This document shows, piece after piece, positions 21,511-21,594 of a DNA stretch of 21,594 nt. The notes beneath the pieces are model-generated. The model made no database searches. It had not been told where the DNA came from and was given only the letters and a program-made list of their open reading frames with translations. A program made the position numbers and the translations under genes. Source of the stretch: Claveliimonas acetigenes. GTDB lineage: Bacteria > Bacillota > Clostridia > Lachnospirales > Lachnospiraceae. Within the stretch, counting starts at the first letter, position 1; each line of letters starts with the position of its first letter. The stretch covers positions 1 to 21,594 of the forward strand of contig NZ_JAOQJU010000043.1 in NCBI RefSeq assembly GCF_025567385.1. The letters run 5' to 3'.

Positions 21511-21594
21511 ATAGTGATAGGTAAGCCTCTGATATCATCTCGGGCTTTTCCCCCACTCCACACCGTGCATGCGACTTTCACCGCACACGGCGTT
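21511..21594 (-). mobile_element. Group II intron, 3' end (domains V and VI)
   Basis: On the minus strand the sequence reads CCGTGTGCG-GTGAAAGT-CGCATGCACGG (about 21560-21592), the hairpin form of a bacterial group II domain V, then a domain VI-like hairpin (about 21515-21550, arms AGCC and AGGCT) and an end ...CTATCACTAT, fitting the usual 3' A-pyrimidine. The same string is common at the 3' ends of introns in Firmicutes mobile elements. The reverse-transcriptase gene and 5' end are outside the window. The exact boundary (21510/21511) is inferred from where VirB4 coding resumes. Confidence 0.78.

Larger units (their letters stand above)
10074..21594 (-). mobile_element. Conjugative element, part of the transfer region (Tn1549/CTn type)
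   Basis: A long run of minus-strand genes with the order known from Clostridia conjugative transposons: virB4, CD1108-type hydrolase, DUF4315, DUF4366, topoisomerase III, DUF5688, ArdC/YodL, TTRAP, YodL. Short gaps, overlaps and good ribosome binding sites suggest one polycistronic unit. The left end at about 10074 is a break within a coding fragment, where the second serine-recombinase element abuts. The right end lies outside the window. No integrase, relaxase or coupling protein of this element is in view. Confidence 0.75.

Noticed and set aside
1..21594. CRISPR array, tRNA, rRNA or IS transposase
   Set aside because: No regularly spaced repeats, no cloverleaf or rRNA signature, and no DDE or HUH transposase were seen on either strand.

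Overview
The window is a mosaic of mobile DNA from a low-to-mid GC Gram-positive bacterium, most likely a gut-type Clostridia (Lachnospiraceae, Oscillospiraceae or Clostridioides-like). This rests on a tet(O)-family gene end, Tn916-style accessory genes, two large serine recombinases with TnpW proteins, AGGAGG-type ribosome binding sites and a Firmicutes-type conjugation operon. No housekeeping gene, rRNA or tRNA was seen.

Region 1 (1 to about 4522, plus strand) is a mobilizable, tetracycline-resistance element. It has the 3' end of a ribosomal protection gene (tet(O) type), a small zinc-ribbon 'KTR' protein, a terminator, a sigma-like HTH protein, a structured non-coding stretch that looks like an oriT, MobC, a MOBP-type relaxase, TnpW, and the first 60 codons of a serine recombinase, which is cut off at about 4522.

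Region 2 (about 4523 to 10073, mostly minus strand) is a second element whose serine recombinase runs tail-on into the broken one. From right to left it carries a plus-strand XRE regulator (Tn916 Orf9-like); a promoter, short leader peptide and two terminator hairpins; a second KTR protein; a radical-SAM enzyme of the RlmN/Cfr family; a 35-residue ORF; an Orf7-like sigma factor; an Orf8-like HTH protein; about 450 bases of hairpin-rich non-coding DNA; TnpW; and the recombinase. No relaxase is present.

Region 3 (about 10074 to 21594, minus strand) is part of a Tn1549/CTn-type conjugative element. It reads, in transcription order, virB4 (3' exon only), a conserved conjugation protein, a CD1108-type NlpC/P60 hydrolase, DUF4315, DUF4366, topoisomerase III, DUF5688, an ArdC-like zinc-protease/YodL protein, TTRAP, a YodL protein, a small conserved protein, a ribbon-helix-helix protein and a fragment that may be an EcoRI-type DNA methyltransferase. 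At the right edge virB4 is interrupted by the 3' end of a group II intron.

The most interesting part is the Region 2 resistance-like cassette (7975-9540). A near-consensus promoter drives an eight-residue leader peptide, MLHSMRIR. Its R-x-R motif sits at the same positions as in the macrolide-arrested leaders ErmDL and MefAL. Two intrinsic terminators follow, then KTR and the RlmN/Cfr-like gene. This reads as an antibiotic-sensing transcription attenuator controlling a 23S rRNA-modifying enzyme. Downstream of that enzyme lies a remnant of the tail of a tet-linked KTR gene, suggesting the cassette replaced a tetracycline-resistance module in a Tn916-like backbone.
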